From the NCBI RefSeq assembly GCF_000196115.1, contig NC_005027.1, positions 3,968,001 to 4,032,000 of the forward strand: 64,000 bases of DNA, written 5' to 3'. The notes under the pieces were generated by a model. It ran no database searches. It saw nothing but the letters and a program-made list of their open reading frames with translations, and was not told the origin of the DNA. Source of the stretch: Rhodopirellula baltica SH 1. GTDB lineage: Bacteria > Planctomycetota > Planctomycetia > Pirellulales > Pirellulaceae. Positions 33,633 to 43,871 of this stretch are shown piece after piece; within the stretch, counting starts at the first letter, position 1, and each line of letters starts with the position of its first letter. Position numbers and translations under genes: made by a program.

Positions 33633-35414
33633 TCAGGCAGGAAGTGGAGCGGCTTCGGCCAACTCAGCCAACTTCTCTGCCCCCACGCGATCGCAGAACG
33701 TACCAAGCGATTCGCCTTCTTCTCGGTTGGCTTTGAACGCGGCGAAGATTCCCGTCAGCTCTGCGGTCACGTCTTCGTCTTTGACTTGATCCTTGTAGAT
33801 GTAGGCCAAACGGTTGCCCAACCATCCTCCACCGGCGAACAGCGTGTACTTCCCGACCGCACGACCGACCAAAGCCAAATCCGCGTTGTAAGGACGAGCA
33901 CAGCCGTTGGGGCAGCCTGTCATACGAATCGTGAATCGTTCATTGCTAAGTCCCAACTTGGCCAAAGGCTCTTCGATCGAATCGATGATGCTTGGCAAAC
34001 GACGTTCGGATTCGGTGATCGCCAAACCACAAGTCGGCAAAGCAACACACGCGATCGACCAACGACGAACCGTGCTGGTTTCTTCTGTGGTTCGAAGACC
34101 ATGTGACTTCAAGATTTCGATCAGCTCTTCTTTCTCAGAAGGATCGATGTCGCAGAAGATCATGCTTTGATGGCTAGTCAAACGAATTTCGCGATTGAAA
34201 CGAGCACAAACGGCTCGAATCGCTGCTTTCACCTGAACCTGCTCATTGTCGTACAAACGTCCGTTTTCGATGTTCAGGCCGTAGGACAATTTGCCATCGC
34301 CCTGTTCCTGCCAACCCATGTGGTCGTCGAACTCGTGCACGTCGTCTTCGGTGCAATCAGCGAGAGGTCCGCCGAATACCTTCTCGACTTCGGCTCGGAA
34401 TTTCTCGATGCCCCAATCCGCAATCAGGTACTTCAAACGAGCCACCTTGCGGTCGCTTCGATTGCCGTTGTCACGCTGGACGATGATGACCGCCTTGGCG
34501 ACATCGATCGCTTGCTCCGGCGTCACAAATGCCATGCGTTTCGCGAGAGCGGGGAATGTTTTCTTGGCACTTGGAGTGCGGCCCATGCCACCGCCGACCG
34601 AAACGTTGTAACCGATGATTTGCCCATCACGAATCACGGCCAAGAACCCGAGGTCCTGCGTGTAGATGTCGATGCAGTTGTCATCCGGCAGCGCGATGCC
34701 AACCTTGAACTTCCGCGGCAAATAGGTCGGTCCGTACAAGGGTTCATCGATGACCGGGGCACTTGATGCCTCAGGTTCACCACCGCCGGCCAACGTCTTC
34801 TCGCCGGTGTCGGGGTCAGTCAGCCAAAGTTCGTGGTAAGCAGGTGTTTGAGGTGCGAGAGCCTCGGTCAACTCGTCCGTGAATTCGTTGAGCTGAGCGT
34901 GGATGCCACCGACTCGTTTGGCGGGGCAGCACATGATGTTTCGGTTCACGTCACCACAGGCAGCCAGCGTCGAAAGCTCGACCTCGTTGATGCGGCGAAT
35001 CGTCTCACGAAGATCGCCCTTCAAAATGCCGTGCAATTGCAGGGTTTGACGCGTGGTGATTTTCAGCGTCGAGTCGCCCAGTTCATCGCACATGTCCAAA
35101 TGTGCGACCAATTGATCCGAGCTCAAACGCCCGCCGGGGATCCGGCAACGGATCATCATCGAGTAAGCTTTGCCGCCACCCGACTTCTTCAGTTCGGCTC
35201 GTTTGTCACGGTCGTCCTGTTGGTACGTGCCGTGGAATTTCAGCAGCTGAATGTTGGCATTGTCGAAATGATCAACTGGATCTGCCAGCTCGACATCAAT
35301 CGAACCCTTCAGGAAACCGCTTTCTTGCTTGATCTTTTCGACCGGGCTGAGCTTGATCGGCTTCGCGGGCGCGTCGGTCGGTGCGGCATTCGTTTCGGAA
35401 GCGTCGGTAGACAT
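33633..35414 (-). CDS. Ferredoxin-type sulfite (or nitrite) reductase hemoprotein
   Basis: The protein has 593 residues of the siroheme/[4Fe-4S] reductase family, which reduces sulfite to sulfide (or nitrite to ammonia) with six electrons. Two pseudo-symmetric halves are visible. The first has MIRCRIPGGRLS, LKITTRQTLQLHGI and LAACGDVNRNIMCCP. The second has the cluster cysteines in CVALPTCGLA and MTGCPNGCARPY, followed by ADLALVGRAVGKY. The CPNGCARP motif and the Arg/Lys-rich anion pocket favour an assimilatory sulfite reductase. The ATG at 35414 starts a polar Ala/Pro/Thr leader; an upstream in-frame extension to 35504 is less likely. It is divergent from folD by 130 bases. Confidence 0.9.
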   Translation of the reverse strand: MSTDASETNAAPTDAPAKPIKLSPVEKIKQESGFLKGSIDVELADPVDHFDNANIQLLKFHGTYQQDDRDKRAELKKSGGGKAYSMMIRCRIPGGRLSSDQLVAHLDMCDELGDSTLKITTRQTLQLHGILKGDLRETIRRINEVELSTLAACGDVNRNIMCCPAKRVGGIHAQLNEFTDELTEALAPQTPAYHELWLTDPDTGEKTLAGGGEPEASSAPVIDEPLYGPTYLPRKFKVGIALPDDNCIDIYTQDLGFLAVIRDGQIIGYNVSVGGGMGRTPSAKKTFPALAKRMAFVTPEQAIDVAKAVIIVQRDNGNRSDRKVARLKYLIADWGIEKFRAEVEKVFGGPLADCTEDDVHEFDDHMGWQEQGDGKLSYGLNIENGRLYDNEQVQVKAAIRAVCARFNREIRLTSHQSMIFCDIDPSEKEELIEILKSHGLRTTEETSTVRRWSIACVALPTCGLAITESERRLPSIIDSIEEPLAKLGLSNERFTIRMTGCPNGCARPYNADLALVGRAVGKYTLFAGGGWLGNRLAYIYKDQVKDEDVTAELTGIFAAFKANREEGESLGTFCDRVGAEKLAELAEAAPLPA

Positions 35415-35544
35415 CGAGTCAAAAATCCTGTGTGATTTGCGTCGGTCAAAGGACCGAAGGTTCGTGTTCGGCTCTTTATACCGACAATTCCAATTTTTCA
35501 CCACGTCGACCTTTCGTCGACTTACGCCAAATCAAGGCCCCGGG

Positions 35545-36447
35545 ATGCCCGCAACGCGACTGGATGGCAAGAAGATTGCCGCGGAAATTCGCAGCGAAGT
35601 CGCTGCTGACGTCGAAACGTTTGTTTCAGGCGGGAATCCCCCTCCCCAATTGGCGGCGGTACTGGTCGGAGAAGACCCTGCCAGCCAGGTCTACGTACGA
35701 AACAAAGAACGAGCTTGTGCGAAAGCCGGAATTGCCAGCCGACTGGACCGGATGCCCGCCGCAACCACTCAAGCCGAACTACTGGCCAAAGTGGCTGAAC
35801 TGAACGCCGATCCGGCTGTCAGTGGCATTCTGGTTCAATTGCCGTTGCCTTCCAAAGCCAACGGCGGCACCGGAATTGACGAACGGGCTGTCCTGGATGC
35901 GATTGATCCCATCAAAGATGTCGATGCGTTTTCGCCAGTCAACGTCGGACTGCTCATGCAGGGACGTCCGCGATTTTTGCCCTGCACCCCGCATGGCATC
36001 GTCCAGCTACTGCATCGCACGGGTATTGAAACCAGCGGGAAACACGTCGTCGTGGTTGGTCGCAGTGACATCGTCGGCAAACCGATGGCAATGATGCTGG
36101 CACAAAAGGACAGCACCTGTGGCCCCGCCGTCGCCAATGCGACAGTGACGATCGCTCACAGTCGCACATCCAATCTGGCCGAAATCTGCCGCCAAGCTGA
36201 CATTCTGATTGCGGCGGTTGGACGCCCCGAAATGATCACGGCAGAGATGATCCAGCCCGGAGCCGTCGTCATCGACGTTGGGATCAATCGTGTTGGCGAC
36301 AAATTGGTGGGGGACGTCGCGTTTGACGAAGCGGAGGCAGTCGCTTCGGCGATCACACCCGTTCCTGGCGGAGTCGGACCGCTGACCATCGCAATGTTGC
36401 TGCACAACACACTGATGGCCGCCAAGATGCAGGCGGCAAGCAATTAG
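35545..36447 (+). CDS. folD: Methylenetetrahydrofolate dehydrogenase/cyclohydrolase
   Basis: FolD interconverts 5,10-methylene-, methenyl- and 10-formyl-tetrahydrofolate. The protein of 300 residues starts MPATRLDGKKIAAEIRSEV. It has VLVGEDPASQVYVRNKERAC with the catalytic Tyr and Lys, GILVQLPLP, the KDVDAFSPVNVG folate-binding motif, FLPCTPHGIVQLL, and the nucleotide-binding GRSDIVGKPMAMML. The end PVPGGVGPLTIAMLLHNTL is diagnostic. In-frame codons reach back to 35329 but overlap the divergent sulfite reductase start, so the ATG at 35545 is preferred. Confidence 0.95.
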   Translation: MPATRLDGKKIAAEIRSEVAADVETFVSGGNPPPQLAAVLVGEDPASQVYVRNKERACAKAGIASRLDRMPAATTQAELLAKVAELNADPAVSGILVQLPLPSKANGGTGIDERAVLDAIDPIKDVDAFSPVNVGLLMQGRPRFLPCTPHGIVQLLHRTGIETSGKHVVVVGRSDIVGKPMAMMLAQKDSTCGPAVANATVTIAHSRTSNLAEICRQADILIAAVGRPEMITAEMIQPGAVVIDVGINRVGDKLVGDVAFDEAEAVASAITPVPGGVGPLTIAMLLHNTLMAAKMQAASN

Positions 36448-36499
36448 GCTGCCGCCTTCGGTTGCGGTCCAAGTCAACGCGTTAGCTTGGACAGAAGAC

Positions 36500-36530
36500 A
36501 CCAAGTGGGCAATTCAAGCCCACGGTTGGT
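36500..36530. terminator. Weak hairpin between folD and a convergent gene
   Basis: GTGGGC (36505-36510) and GCCCAC (36518-36523) pair around a seven-base loop, extended by ACCAA/TTGGT after a two-base bulge. There is no strong T-run on either strand, so termination is only suggested by the position between convergent stops. Confidence 0.35.
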
Positions 36531-36557
36531 TTAGAGCAGAGCACCAAACCGGCCAAA

Positions 36558-38024
36558 TTAGCGAACGGAAGTGAGCGATTCGCCGGGTTTGGCAATCGCT
36601 TCGTGAAACATCTGCAACTCTTTCTCAAGTTGCTGATTGCTTCGATAAAGCTTGACCAGTTCTTGGCGTGTCTCTTTCACAACGCTTTCCAGCTTTGCGT
36701 TGTAAACTTCCAAAGCTTTGCGTTCGATTTCTGTCTGCTCGAAATCTTGCTCCAATTTCAGCTTCTCACCTTGAGCCGCTGCTTTCATATTCACCGTCGC
36801 ATCGATTGCCCGCTGAAGCACTTCGTTTTCGTACGTCAATTCCTTGGTCCGCGTCTGAAGCTCAGCCAAACGCAAACGAATGCGTCGCAAAACAAAGCGA
36901 TAATCGTTGAGCGGGCGGATGTAATAGGTGTCGATCAGGCGAGCGACATCCGCGTCAATCAAGGAGTCGGCGGCTTCCTCTTGAACGATCAGGATGTCGT
37001 CTTTGGAGAACTTGACCTTGCCGCTGTCACCATGCTGCAGACGACTGTCCACGGCACGTCCGCTGCCATCGAAGAAACCTCCGTCGAGAGCACCGCGTTG
37101 ATCGGGGCTATCGACCACAATCTCGTGGTTCTTAGTGAATTCGATTTTGACCCATTTGGTCAGCGGTTCGTCATCGGGCAGTGATCGAGTTCCGTCGCGA
37201 AGGTATTCGGCCCGCGATTGGGCGGACATTGGATTGTTCAACAAACGATTGACCAACTCGTCGTCGATTCGGCCGAATACATTGTTGTCGTCTTCCACGC
37301 TTCCTTCGGCAATGAATGGCTCGTGACCGTCCAGAGGAAGCAGTTCGTAGACTGACCAACTGCTCGCTTGGCGACTCTCGATCGCCTGTCGCTGCTGAGG
37401 CAACAAGGGAGCAGTCGGTTGCAACGTGACTTGAGTCGGTGATGTCGCAGTGACTCGGAATTCACCGAGGTAAAACACCGGAACGAGAACTTCCAAGTTC
37501 GGTTGCTGCCCTTCGGCAAACCCATAAACAACCAAACCATCGGGGATCAACGGCAACGGATTCGCATTGGCATCGGCTTCTTCCACTGGATCCTGAGGCA
37601 AACCGTCGACTGGCTCCTCCGGTTGGGGGTTCGTTAAAACGATCTGCCCACCATTAGTGAAATTCGCGTTTGTCAGCCGCAGACCTCTCCAACGTCGACC
37701 GGCCTCTGTGCCCAATTTGGCCAATTTCTGGGCCATCGGCAGGACACCTTCCCCGGACAACGGATCGTTTGGATCGCCATAACGAAGTTCCAATTGCTCC
37801 GCTTCCACGGATGCGAGCCGAGTTTCCAGATCCTCTTTGACTTTGTGCCATTCAGAGCGACTTTTCAGGGCTCCAGCAACGGGAAACACGAAAATCACGG
37901 CCAAAATCGTTGTGATGACGACCGGAGTGATCTGATACCACCGCCAGTGTGGTGCCGCTTTCCAGACCAAAATGGCCTGGGCGATCACGACGACAATCAG
38001 AACGAGGAGAAGTACGTACTGCAT
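36558..38024 (-). CDS. Inner-membrane protein with C-terminal coiled coil, unknown function
   Basis: The protein has about 488 residues, starting MQYVLLLVLIVVVIAQAILV, a first membrane span, followed by a second span (PVVITTILAVIFVFPVAGAL). A short coiled coil follows (about 75-100), then a mixed alpha/beta central region without a recognised domain, and a long coiled coil near the C-terminus (about 375-470, rich in Glu, Leu, Lys and Gln). It is divergent from the TolC-like gene, with 321 bases between them, so it may belong to the same envelope system, by position only. The ATG at 38024 is preferred over an in-frame TTG at 38096 because it starts directly with a membrane anchor. Confidence 0.75.
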   Translation of the reverse strand: MQYVLLLVLIVVVIAQAILVWKAAPHWRWYQITPVVITTILAVIFVFPVAGALKSRSEWHKVKEDLETRLASVEAEQLELRYGDPNDPLSGEGVLPMAQKLAKLGTEAGRRWRGLRLTNANFTNGGQIVLTNPQPEEPVDGLPQDPVEEADANANPLPLIPDGLVVYGFAEGQQPNLEVLVPVFYLGEFRVTATSPTQVTLQPTAPLLPQQRQAIESRQASSWSVYELLPLDGHEPFIAEGSVEDDNNVFGRIDDELVNRLLNNPMSAQSRAEYLRDGTRSLPDDEPLTKWVKIEFTKNHEIVVDSPDQRGALDGGFFDGSGRAVDSRLQHGDSGKVKFSKDDILIVQEEAADSLIDADVARLIDTYYIRPLNDYRFVLRRIRLRLAELQTRTKELTYENEVLQRAIDATVNMKAAAQGEKLKLEQDFEQTEIERKALEVYNAKLESVVKETRQELVKLYRSNQQLEKELQMFHEAIAKPGESLTSVR

Positions 38025-38345
38025 CAGAGCGATAGATAGAGAAGCGGCAGAACTACCAGATAGGGATCCTTGACGCGTTAGCTTAATCCAGTCCAACGCC
38101 GGCTTGGAGAATTTTCATCAAGTTTTCCGTTCCGGTCGTCCGCGACGGTCGCTTTGACCGACCGATCGGCATAACCGGAACATCCCTCACGACGGGGCGC
38201 CGATTGAAGCGGTTCGCGCGATATGCACCGACTTGCCGGTCAAGCCGATCGCCCGCATCGTCCGAAATGATCCTGTGAACACGTCGGTACCGACCCGAAG
38301 GCGTGTACCGAACATCCAGGTCTCCGAAGGCGATCGATCGTGACC
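38025..38345 (+). other. Divergent intergenic region before the TolC-like gene
   Basis: About 320 bases with no convincing gene. A 92-codon minus-strand frame overlaps it and the start of the TolC-like gene; it is Arg-rich and looks like a shadow. No clear promoter hexamers or long dyads were found. Confidence 0.55.
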
Positions 38346-41093
38346 ATGCGAAAAATATCATCCATTTGGCTACTCACCGCATCCGTGCTTCTGCCCGCCG
38401 CGATGGGGTGCAACCGCACACATTATCGCAAACAGGCTGACAACGAGGCTTACGCCTTGATGGACGAGAAAGCCTCGCACGTCTCACGCCCGGTCAACGC
38501 ACCGCTCCGGATCGAACTGGACCGACGCAGCCGAATGTTCAACCCATTCGATCTCGATTTCCAACCAATGCCATTGGATGACCCTGCCTCGAGCCGGTAC
38601 ATGCAGTGCGTCGATGGCCGACGTGGCTATCCGATGTGGGAAGCCAATGGGCTAACGAACACTGCCGAAAGTCCCGATTGGTGGCAATTCTTGCCGCTCA
38701 ATGAGGACGGCATCCTGGAACTTAATTCCGAGAACGCGGTCAAAATCGCGTTGCTGCATTCGCCTGACTATCAACGTCAAATGGAACAGCTGTATTTGTC
38801 GGCTCTGGATGTCTCAAGCCAGCGATTTCAGTTCGACACCCAATACTTTGCTGGTGCCGGAGCTTCGTTCAACCAAAACGACCAACGCTTTGGAGCCTTT
38901 CGCGATTCCGATTCGGTCACCAGCGTCGGAGGCGACGTGGCACTTCGTCGTCAGTTCGCGACCGGAGCCAACTTGTTGGTCAACTTTGCCAACGAAGTTG
39001 TCTGGAACCTGAGTGGACCGGACACCCGAACCACATCGACGGTCCTGGACTTCACACTGCTGCAACCGCTCCTCAGAGGTGCCGGCCGTGATCGCATCAT
39101 GGAATTGCTGACGCTGTCCGAACGTCGACTGCTCGCCAATGTCCGAAACTTCGAACGATTCCGTCGCGGCTTCTACCTCGACATCGTCACAGGCAGAAAC
39201 AACGACAGCAGTGTCAGTCGTTCGGGCGGTACATTCTCGGCCAACACCGGTGCCTTCACGGGATTCGATTCTGGATTCGCCAACCTGGGTGGCGGCGGAG
39301 GTGGAGGCGTGCCCCAAGCCGGCGGCTTCATCGGTCTGCTGCAAGACCAACTGCAAATCCGCAACTTGGAAGAGAACATTGCTCGACTCGGTGAAAACTT
39401 GGTCATCCTTGACAACACCCTGATCGAACTGTTGACAACAATCCCCGATGACCCCGAAGCCATCATTCGTCAACGTTTGCAAATTGCACAAGCACGATCC
39501 GCGTTGTTGAACTCACAAAGCTCATTGGTTTCGCGACGCGTTGGCTACCAAAACTCAGTCGACTCGTTCTTGCGAGATCTTGGTTTGCCACCCTACATCT
39601 GCGTTGAAATCAACGACCCGATGCTGGAACGTTTCGAGTTGATTGACCGCACCCTTCGCAACCGCCGGGAACAGTTGATCGAAGTCCGATTGGCTGTCGG
39701 CCAAATCAACATTGGACTACTGGAATCAAGCGAAAGCTCGTTGAATCAGGAAACAGGTCTGCCCGAGACCAAGCTCGCTTGGAACGACCAGACCATTCGC
39801 TTGATCGAACAACTCCGTGCCTCGGTCAAACCTCTTTCTCAATTCACAGAAGAACTCATCAACGAAGACTTGCCTCGCGTGGAAGAAGATCTGAAGCGAT
39901 TGGCAGAACTCATTCCTGAACGAAAGAACCAAACCGATTCTCTGCTGGAACTCTACCGCGAAGAACAAGCGACCGTGTGTTCGCTTCTGGGCATCGAAAC
40001 GGTTGATGAATCCATCTTCGATTTGGACCCTGTGCTGGAACTTGGCGAGGAATTGGATTCTCAGTTCCGCGAGATCTCAAGTCGACTCGATGCTTACAAG
40101 GTCGCTGTGAAGCAACTCAACGACCGCATCGACGTCTTCCTCGCAACCGGCCCACAATCCGACAACGGAGTTGAGATTGCCTCTCAAGTTCGCGGCGAAG
40201 TGATTCTCGCTAGCCAGGACCTGTTGGCCAATTTGGGTGAAGACGTTCTGGCATTGCAACTGATCCAAGCCCGTGCTCGAGTGGAATCGCTGTTGCTACC
40301 CGAAGTCGAAATCAATCCCGCCGAGGCACTTCAAATTGCCCGTGTAAACCGTCGTGACTGGGCGAACGCTCGAGCCGCGTTGGTGGATACCTATCGTCGC
40401 ATCGAATTCTTCGCAGACGATCTCGAAAGCGATTTGGACTTGGTGGTCTCCGGCGGAGTCAGTCGTGCGGCGGTCACGGACCTTCCCAACAATGACAACA
40501 CCAGCCTTCGAATTGGGCTTCGTTGGGACGCCCCGATCACTCGACTTCAAGAACGCAACACGTATCGCCAAGCCTTGATCGAATACGAACAAGCCAAACG
40601 GTCGTACTACAACTTTGAAGACAGCGTGTGGCAGGGCCTTCGCTCAAGCATTCGTCAACTTCAAGCCAACCGAATCAACTTTGAACTGGGACGCCAATCA
40701 GTTCGCATCGCCGCGAATCAGTTGGAACTCAACGAAGACATTCGGTCGTTCCGAGATGCTCGCGGGTTGAACAGCGGTCCCACCGCGGCTCGCGATACGA
40801 TCTCGGCACTGGGTGACTTGCTGGACTCGCAAAACTCGCTGCTGAATATCTTCGTCAACTTCGAAGTCGTTCGCCGCGGATTGGATCTCGACCTTGGCAC
40901 GATGGAACTGACACCCGATGGACTCTGGATTGATCCAGGCCCAATTGAGCCTGAATACTTGCTCGGTTTGGTCGGAACTTCCGAAGGAGGACTGATCGAT
41001 TGCGGTGTCACGACATCGAACGCCCTATGCCCGACTCCTGATTGTGGCATGCCACTGAAGGAACAACCCAAGGCCCCAATCTTCGGCTTCTAA
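38346..41093 (+). CDS. Very long TolC-family outer-membrane protein with lipoprotein signal
   Basis: The start gives MRKISSIWLLTASVLLPAAMGC, a lipoprotein signal with lipobox AMGC at Cys22. The outer-membrane efflux protein pattern is visible: LNSENAVKIALLHSPDYQRQ, a beta-hairpin region with FDTQYFAGAGASF, LDFTLLQPLLRGAGRD, long Gln/Leu-rich helices, and the second repeat INPAEALQIARVNRRDWANA with LRWDAPITRLQERN. TolC proteins are usually 420-500 residues, while this one has 915; the extra length is mainly helical, between the two repeats (about 330-640). Partner pump genes are not present nearby. A GTG at 38340 is an alternative start. The assignment to efflux or secretion is by family. Confidence 0.85.
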   Translation: MRKISSIWLLTASVLLPAAMGCNRTHYRKQADNEAYALMDEKASHVSRPVNAPLRIELDRRSRMFNPFDLDFQPMPLDDPASSRYMQCVDGRRGYPMWEANGLTNTAESPDWWQFLPLNEDGILELNSENAVKIALLHSPDYQRQMEQLYLSALDVSSQRFQFDTQYFAGAGASFNQNDQRFGAFRDSDSVTSVGGDVALRRQFATGANLLVNFANEVVWNLSGPDTRTTSTVLDFTLLQPLLRGAGRDRIMELLTLSERRLLANVRNFERFRRGFYLDIVTGRNNDSSVSRSGGTFSANTGAFTGFDSGFANLGGGGGGGVPQAGGFIGLLQDQLQIRNLEENIARLGENLVILDNTLIELLTTIPDDPEAIIRQRLQIAQARSALLNSQSSLVSRRVGYQNSVDSFLRDLGLPPYICVEINDPMLERFELIDRTLRNRREQLIEVRLAVGQINIGLLESSESSLNQETGLPETKLAWNDQTIRLIEQLRASVKPLSQFTEELINEDLPRVEEDLKRLAELIPERKNQTDSLLELYREEQATVCSLLGIETVDESIFDLDPVLELGEELDSQFREISSRLDAYKVAVKQLNDRIDVFLATGPQSDNGVEIASQVRGEVILASQDLLANLGEDVLALQLIQARARVESLLLPEVEINPAEALQIARVNRRDWANARAALVDTYRRIEFFADDLESDLDLVVSGGVSRAAVTDLPNNDNTSLRIGLRWDAPITRLQERNTYRQALIEYEQAKRSYYNFEDSVWQGLRSSIRQLQANRINFELGRQSVRIAANQLELNEDIRSFRDARGLNSGPTAARDTISALGDLLDSQNSLLNIFVNFEVVRRGLDLDLGTMELTPDGLWIDPGPIEPEYLLGLVGTSEGGLIDCGVTTSNALCPTPDCGMPLKEQPKAPIFGF

Positions 41094-41222
41094 GCTGGTG
41101 TCTGGCTTCCAAATCGGCAGGACAACAGCTTTCAAACTGGGTTTCGGTTTGAACCAAAGCTTCGAGTTCGAAAGCAGGTCTCGAGTGGTTCGATTCGCAA
41201 GAAGTTCGGCTTCGCCAGTCGG

Positions 41223-43703
41223 CTACTCGACGCCAGTGGGTTTCAGCAAACCTGCGATCTTGCCAATCAATTTGGCTGAGTCGATTGGTTTGCTCATGTA
41301 GTCGTCACACCCGCAATCAAGGCAACGCTGGCGATCGCCATCCATCGCGTCCGCCGTCAACGCAATGATCAAGCCGGTGTAGCCCAACGTTCGCAACTCT
41401 TGCGTCGCTTCGAATCCGTCCAAGTTGGGCATTTGCATGTCCAAGATCACGACTTGAGGACAAGACTCAGACGACAATGTTTGAGCAATGTGGTCGACCG
41501 CCTGCTGGCCATCCTCGACCTCATCCACCGACGCACCGGCTCCCGCCAATATGCGTTTGAGCAGATAGCGAATGTCTCGCCGGTCATCCGCGACCAGCAC
41601 CTGACAATCCAGCGACGGCGGAAGTAGGCCGTCATCTGACTCCGACAAGGCTGACTCGGATTGGGGAGGTTGCGGAACGATTGATCGAATCGATTCCTGG
41701 TCCAACGCCGTCGTTGGCGATGTGCAATCAACCTGGCCAGCGTCGATGCAGAACGAAAAGCAACTGCCTTCGTTGACTCGACTTCGCGCGGTAATTTCAC
41801 CGCCCAGCATGGCAACCAATCGTTGGCTGATGACCAACCCCAAGCCGGTCCCGCCATACGTCCTCATGATCGAAGGGTCACCTTGCGAAAACGGTTGGAA
41901 CAGTTTCTTCATCCGTTCGTCAGAGATCCCAATGCCGGTATCAACCACATCAAAATGGACACGAGTTCTACGATCGCTTTGTTCCGCTCGAACAGCGACA
42001 CGCACGTGCCCCGCCTCGGTGAACTTCACCGCGTTGCCGACGAGATTGACCAAAATTTGTCGCAGACGTTTCGAATCCGCTTGGATCTCTCGGGGAATCT
42101 TCCCGCAGTAATCGACACGAATCTCAAGATCCTTCTCCGCCGCACGGACCTGCATGATGCTGAGCACATCTTCGATCAGGTGAATCAAATTCACTGACTC
42201 ATCAAAGACTTCCATGTGATCCGCTTCGATCTTGGACAAATCGAGAATATCGTTGATCAACCCCAACAGAAACGCACCGTTGCGTCGAATGGTTGCAACG
42301 TGGGAGCGAGTGTCCTCATCGATCTGTTTCTGCGAGATCAGGTCGGCGTAGCCCAAGATCGAAGTCATCGGCGTCCGAATTTCATGCGACATGTTCGCGA
42401 GGAATTGACTCTTCGCCCGATTGGCTTGTTCCGCCGCATCCGTCGCGTCCTTCAATGAGCGTTCGAACTCATACCGATCCGTCACATCGAAGCCCGAAGC
42501 GACGACATACAAAGGCGGACCAGATTCATCTCGCCCAGATTCATCTCGCACAGGGACAAACGATACATCCACCATCCGCGATGAGTCGCCCGCGATTCGA
42601 TAGGCGATGTCAAACCGAGACGTCTCCCCACGAATCGCCGCTTGAACTGACGACTTCACTTGTTCGGCGACTTGATCATCATGCGACCACCAAAACGCTT
42701 CACAAAACGGCCGTCCGATCACGTCTTCGCGAGCCACGGATGCCGCATCGATGGCGGTTTGATTGACCTCCTGAAGAACCCCATCAAGATCAACGATGCC
42801 GACAAAACTGTTCATGTTGTCGATCACTCGATGAAGCCGCTTCTCACGCTCCTCGAGCTCTTGTTTGTGCAAACGCCGCGTGGTGACATCTCGCGAAACC
42901 GCGACAAACTGTTTGACCTCGCCCGAATTGCGACGAACGGGAGTCACGATCACATCCCACCATTTCGGCGTCCCCTTTACGGTTGGGCACTCAGCCTCGA
43001 AACGGCCTTCACCATTTTCACGAGCATCTTTCAATGACTTGCGAACCGTTCCCTGTGCCTGTTCCGGCCAATAGCTCCACCACGCCTGATTGCGAAACGG
43101 CTCCAGATCATCGATCTCCATCAAGCACATTCCCTTGGCGTTCATCGACATTAGATCTCCTTCTTCGTTCAGCACCTTCACACAGTCGGGACTGCTCTCC
43201 AAGATCGCTCGGCTGAACTCGTTTGATTCCCGCAGATCTGATTCACGACGTTTGCTGTCCGTGATATCCATTGCCACAATCATCACGCCTGTGACTTGCC
43301 CGTCCGCAGAAAGCTGAGGGTCATAGCTGACTTGTCGGTACGTCGTCACTCCATCGGTCGTTGCCTCAGCAACCGACTGAGTCGACTGCTCACCGCTAAA
43401 CGCTCGATCCAAGTGCGGCTTCATCGATTGGTAATTGTCATCGCCCACCATTTCTCGGATGGTGCCGCCCAACAATTCTGACGGTGAGCGATGGAACTGC
43501 TGGGCATAGACAGCGTTGGCCGACACATAGCGTTCGTTTGTGTCAGCGATCGCGATCGAGGGATTGAACGAGTGAGCCATGCCGAGTGAATTGCTGTGCA
43601 GCTCGTTGACCGTGCTGACGGGAATGCTGATGGGATTGGGTTGAGAGTTTTGAAGGCTCTCTTGAGATTGGCGATAACGCTCAGGATCGCATCGACGGAC
43701 CAT
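41223..43703 (-). CDS. Hybrid sensor histidine kinase with three PAS domains and a receiver
   Basis: The order from the N-terminus is three PAS/PAC modules (about 35-150, 165-285 and 300-425, each ending in a DVTxR or DITDS type PAC), a HisKA domain (FLANMSHEIRTPMTSILGYAD with the phosphoaccepting His), and a HATPase domain (VGNAVKFTEAGHV, DTGIGIS, TYGGTGLGLVISQ). A receiver domain ends the protein (VLVADDRRDIRYLL, Asp in VVILDMQMPNLDGFEAT, Lys in DYMSKPIDS). No membrane span is predicted, so sensing is cytoplasmic. The ATG at 43703 is chosen; an open in-frame extension to a TTG at 43820 lacks recognisable protein character. A 20-base tandem duplication lies upstream. No cognate output regulator is adjacent. 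Confidence 0.93.
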   Translation of the reverse strand: MVRRCDPERYRQSQESLQNSQPNPISIPVSTVNELHSNSLGMAHSFNPSIAIADTNERYVSANAVYAQQFHRSPSELLGGTIREMVGDDNYQSMKPHLDRAFSGEQSTQSVAEATTDGVTTYRQVSYDPQLSADGQVTGVMIVAMDITDSKRRESDLRESNEFSRAILESSPDCVKVLNEEGDLMSMNAKGMCLMEIDDLEPFRNQAWWSYWPEQAQGTVRKSLKDARENGEGRFEAECPTVKGTPKWWDVIVTPVRRNSGEVKQFVAVSRDVTTRRLHKQELEEREKRLHRVIDNMNSFVGIVDLDGVLQEVNQTAIDAASVAREDVIGRPFCEAFWWSHDDQVAEQVKSSVQAAIRGETSRFDIAYRIAGDSSRMVDVSFVPVRDESGRDESGPPLYVVASGFDVTDRYEFERSLKDATDAAEQANRAKSQFLANMSHEIRTPMTSILGYADLISQKQIDEDTRSHVATIRRNGAFLLGLINDILDLSKIEADHMEVFDESVNLIHLIEDVLSIMQVRAAEKDLEIRVDYCGKIPREIQADSKRLRQILVNLVGNAVKFTEAGHVRVAVRAEQSDRRTRVHFDVVDTGIGISDERMKKLFQPFSQGDPSIMRTYGGTGLGLVISQRLVAMLGGEITARSRVNEGSCFSFCIDAGQVDCTSPTTALDQESIRSIVPQPPQSESALSESDDGLLPPSLDCQVLVADDRRDIRYLLKRILAGAGASVDEVEDGQQAVDHIAQTLSSESCPQVVILDMQMPNLDGFEATQELRTLGYTGLIIALTADAMDGDRQRCLDCGCDDYMSKPIDSAKLIGKIAGLLKPTGVE

Positions 43704-43871
43704 CCGATGCTTGATCGACCAATTGCGTTCCCCCGAGTTGCGTCCAACCAGGTGAACGCACAGCCACCAATCAATTTGATGGCACTCGCCCAAAATAGAG
43801 GTCACCCCCCGAACAAGCAATTGCGAAAATCACTCTGACGGCAGGAAACGCTCGCAACCTGCGTACTCGCT

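Noticed and set aside
38083-38361. 92-codon minus-strand frame before the TolC-like gene
   Set aside because: It overlaps the lipoprotein signal of the TolC-like gene, is Arg-rich and has no family resemblance.
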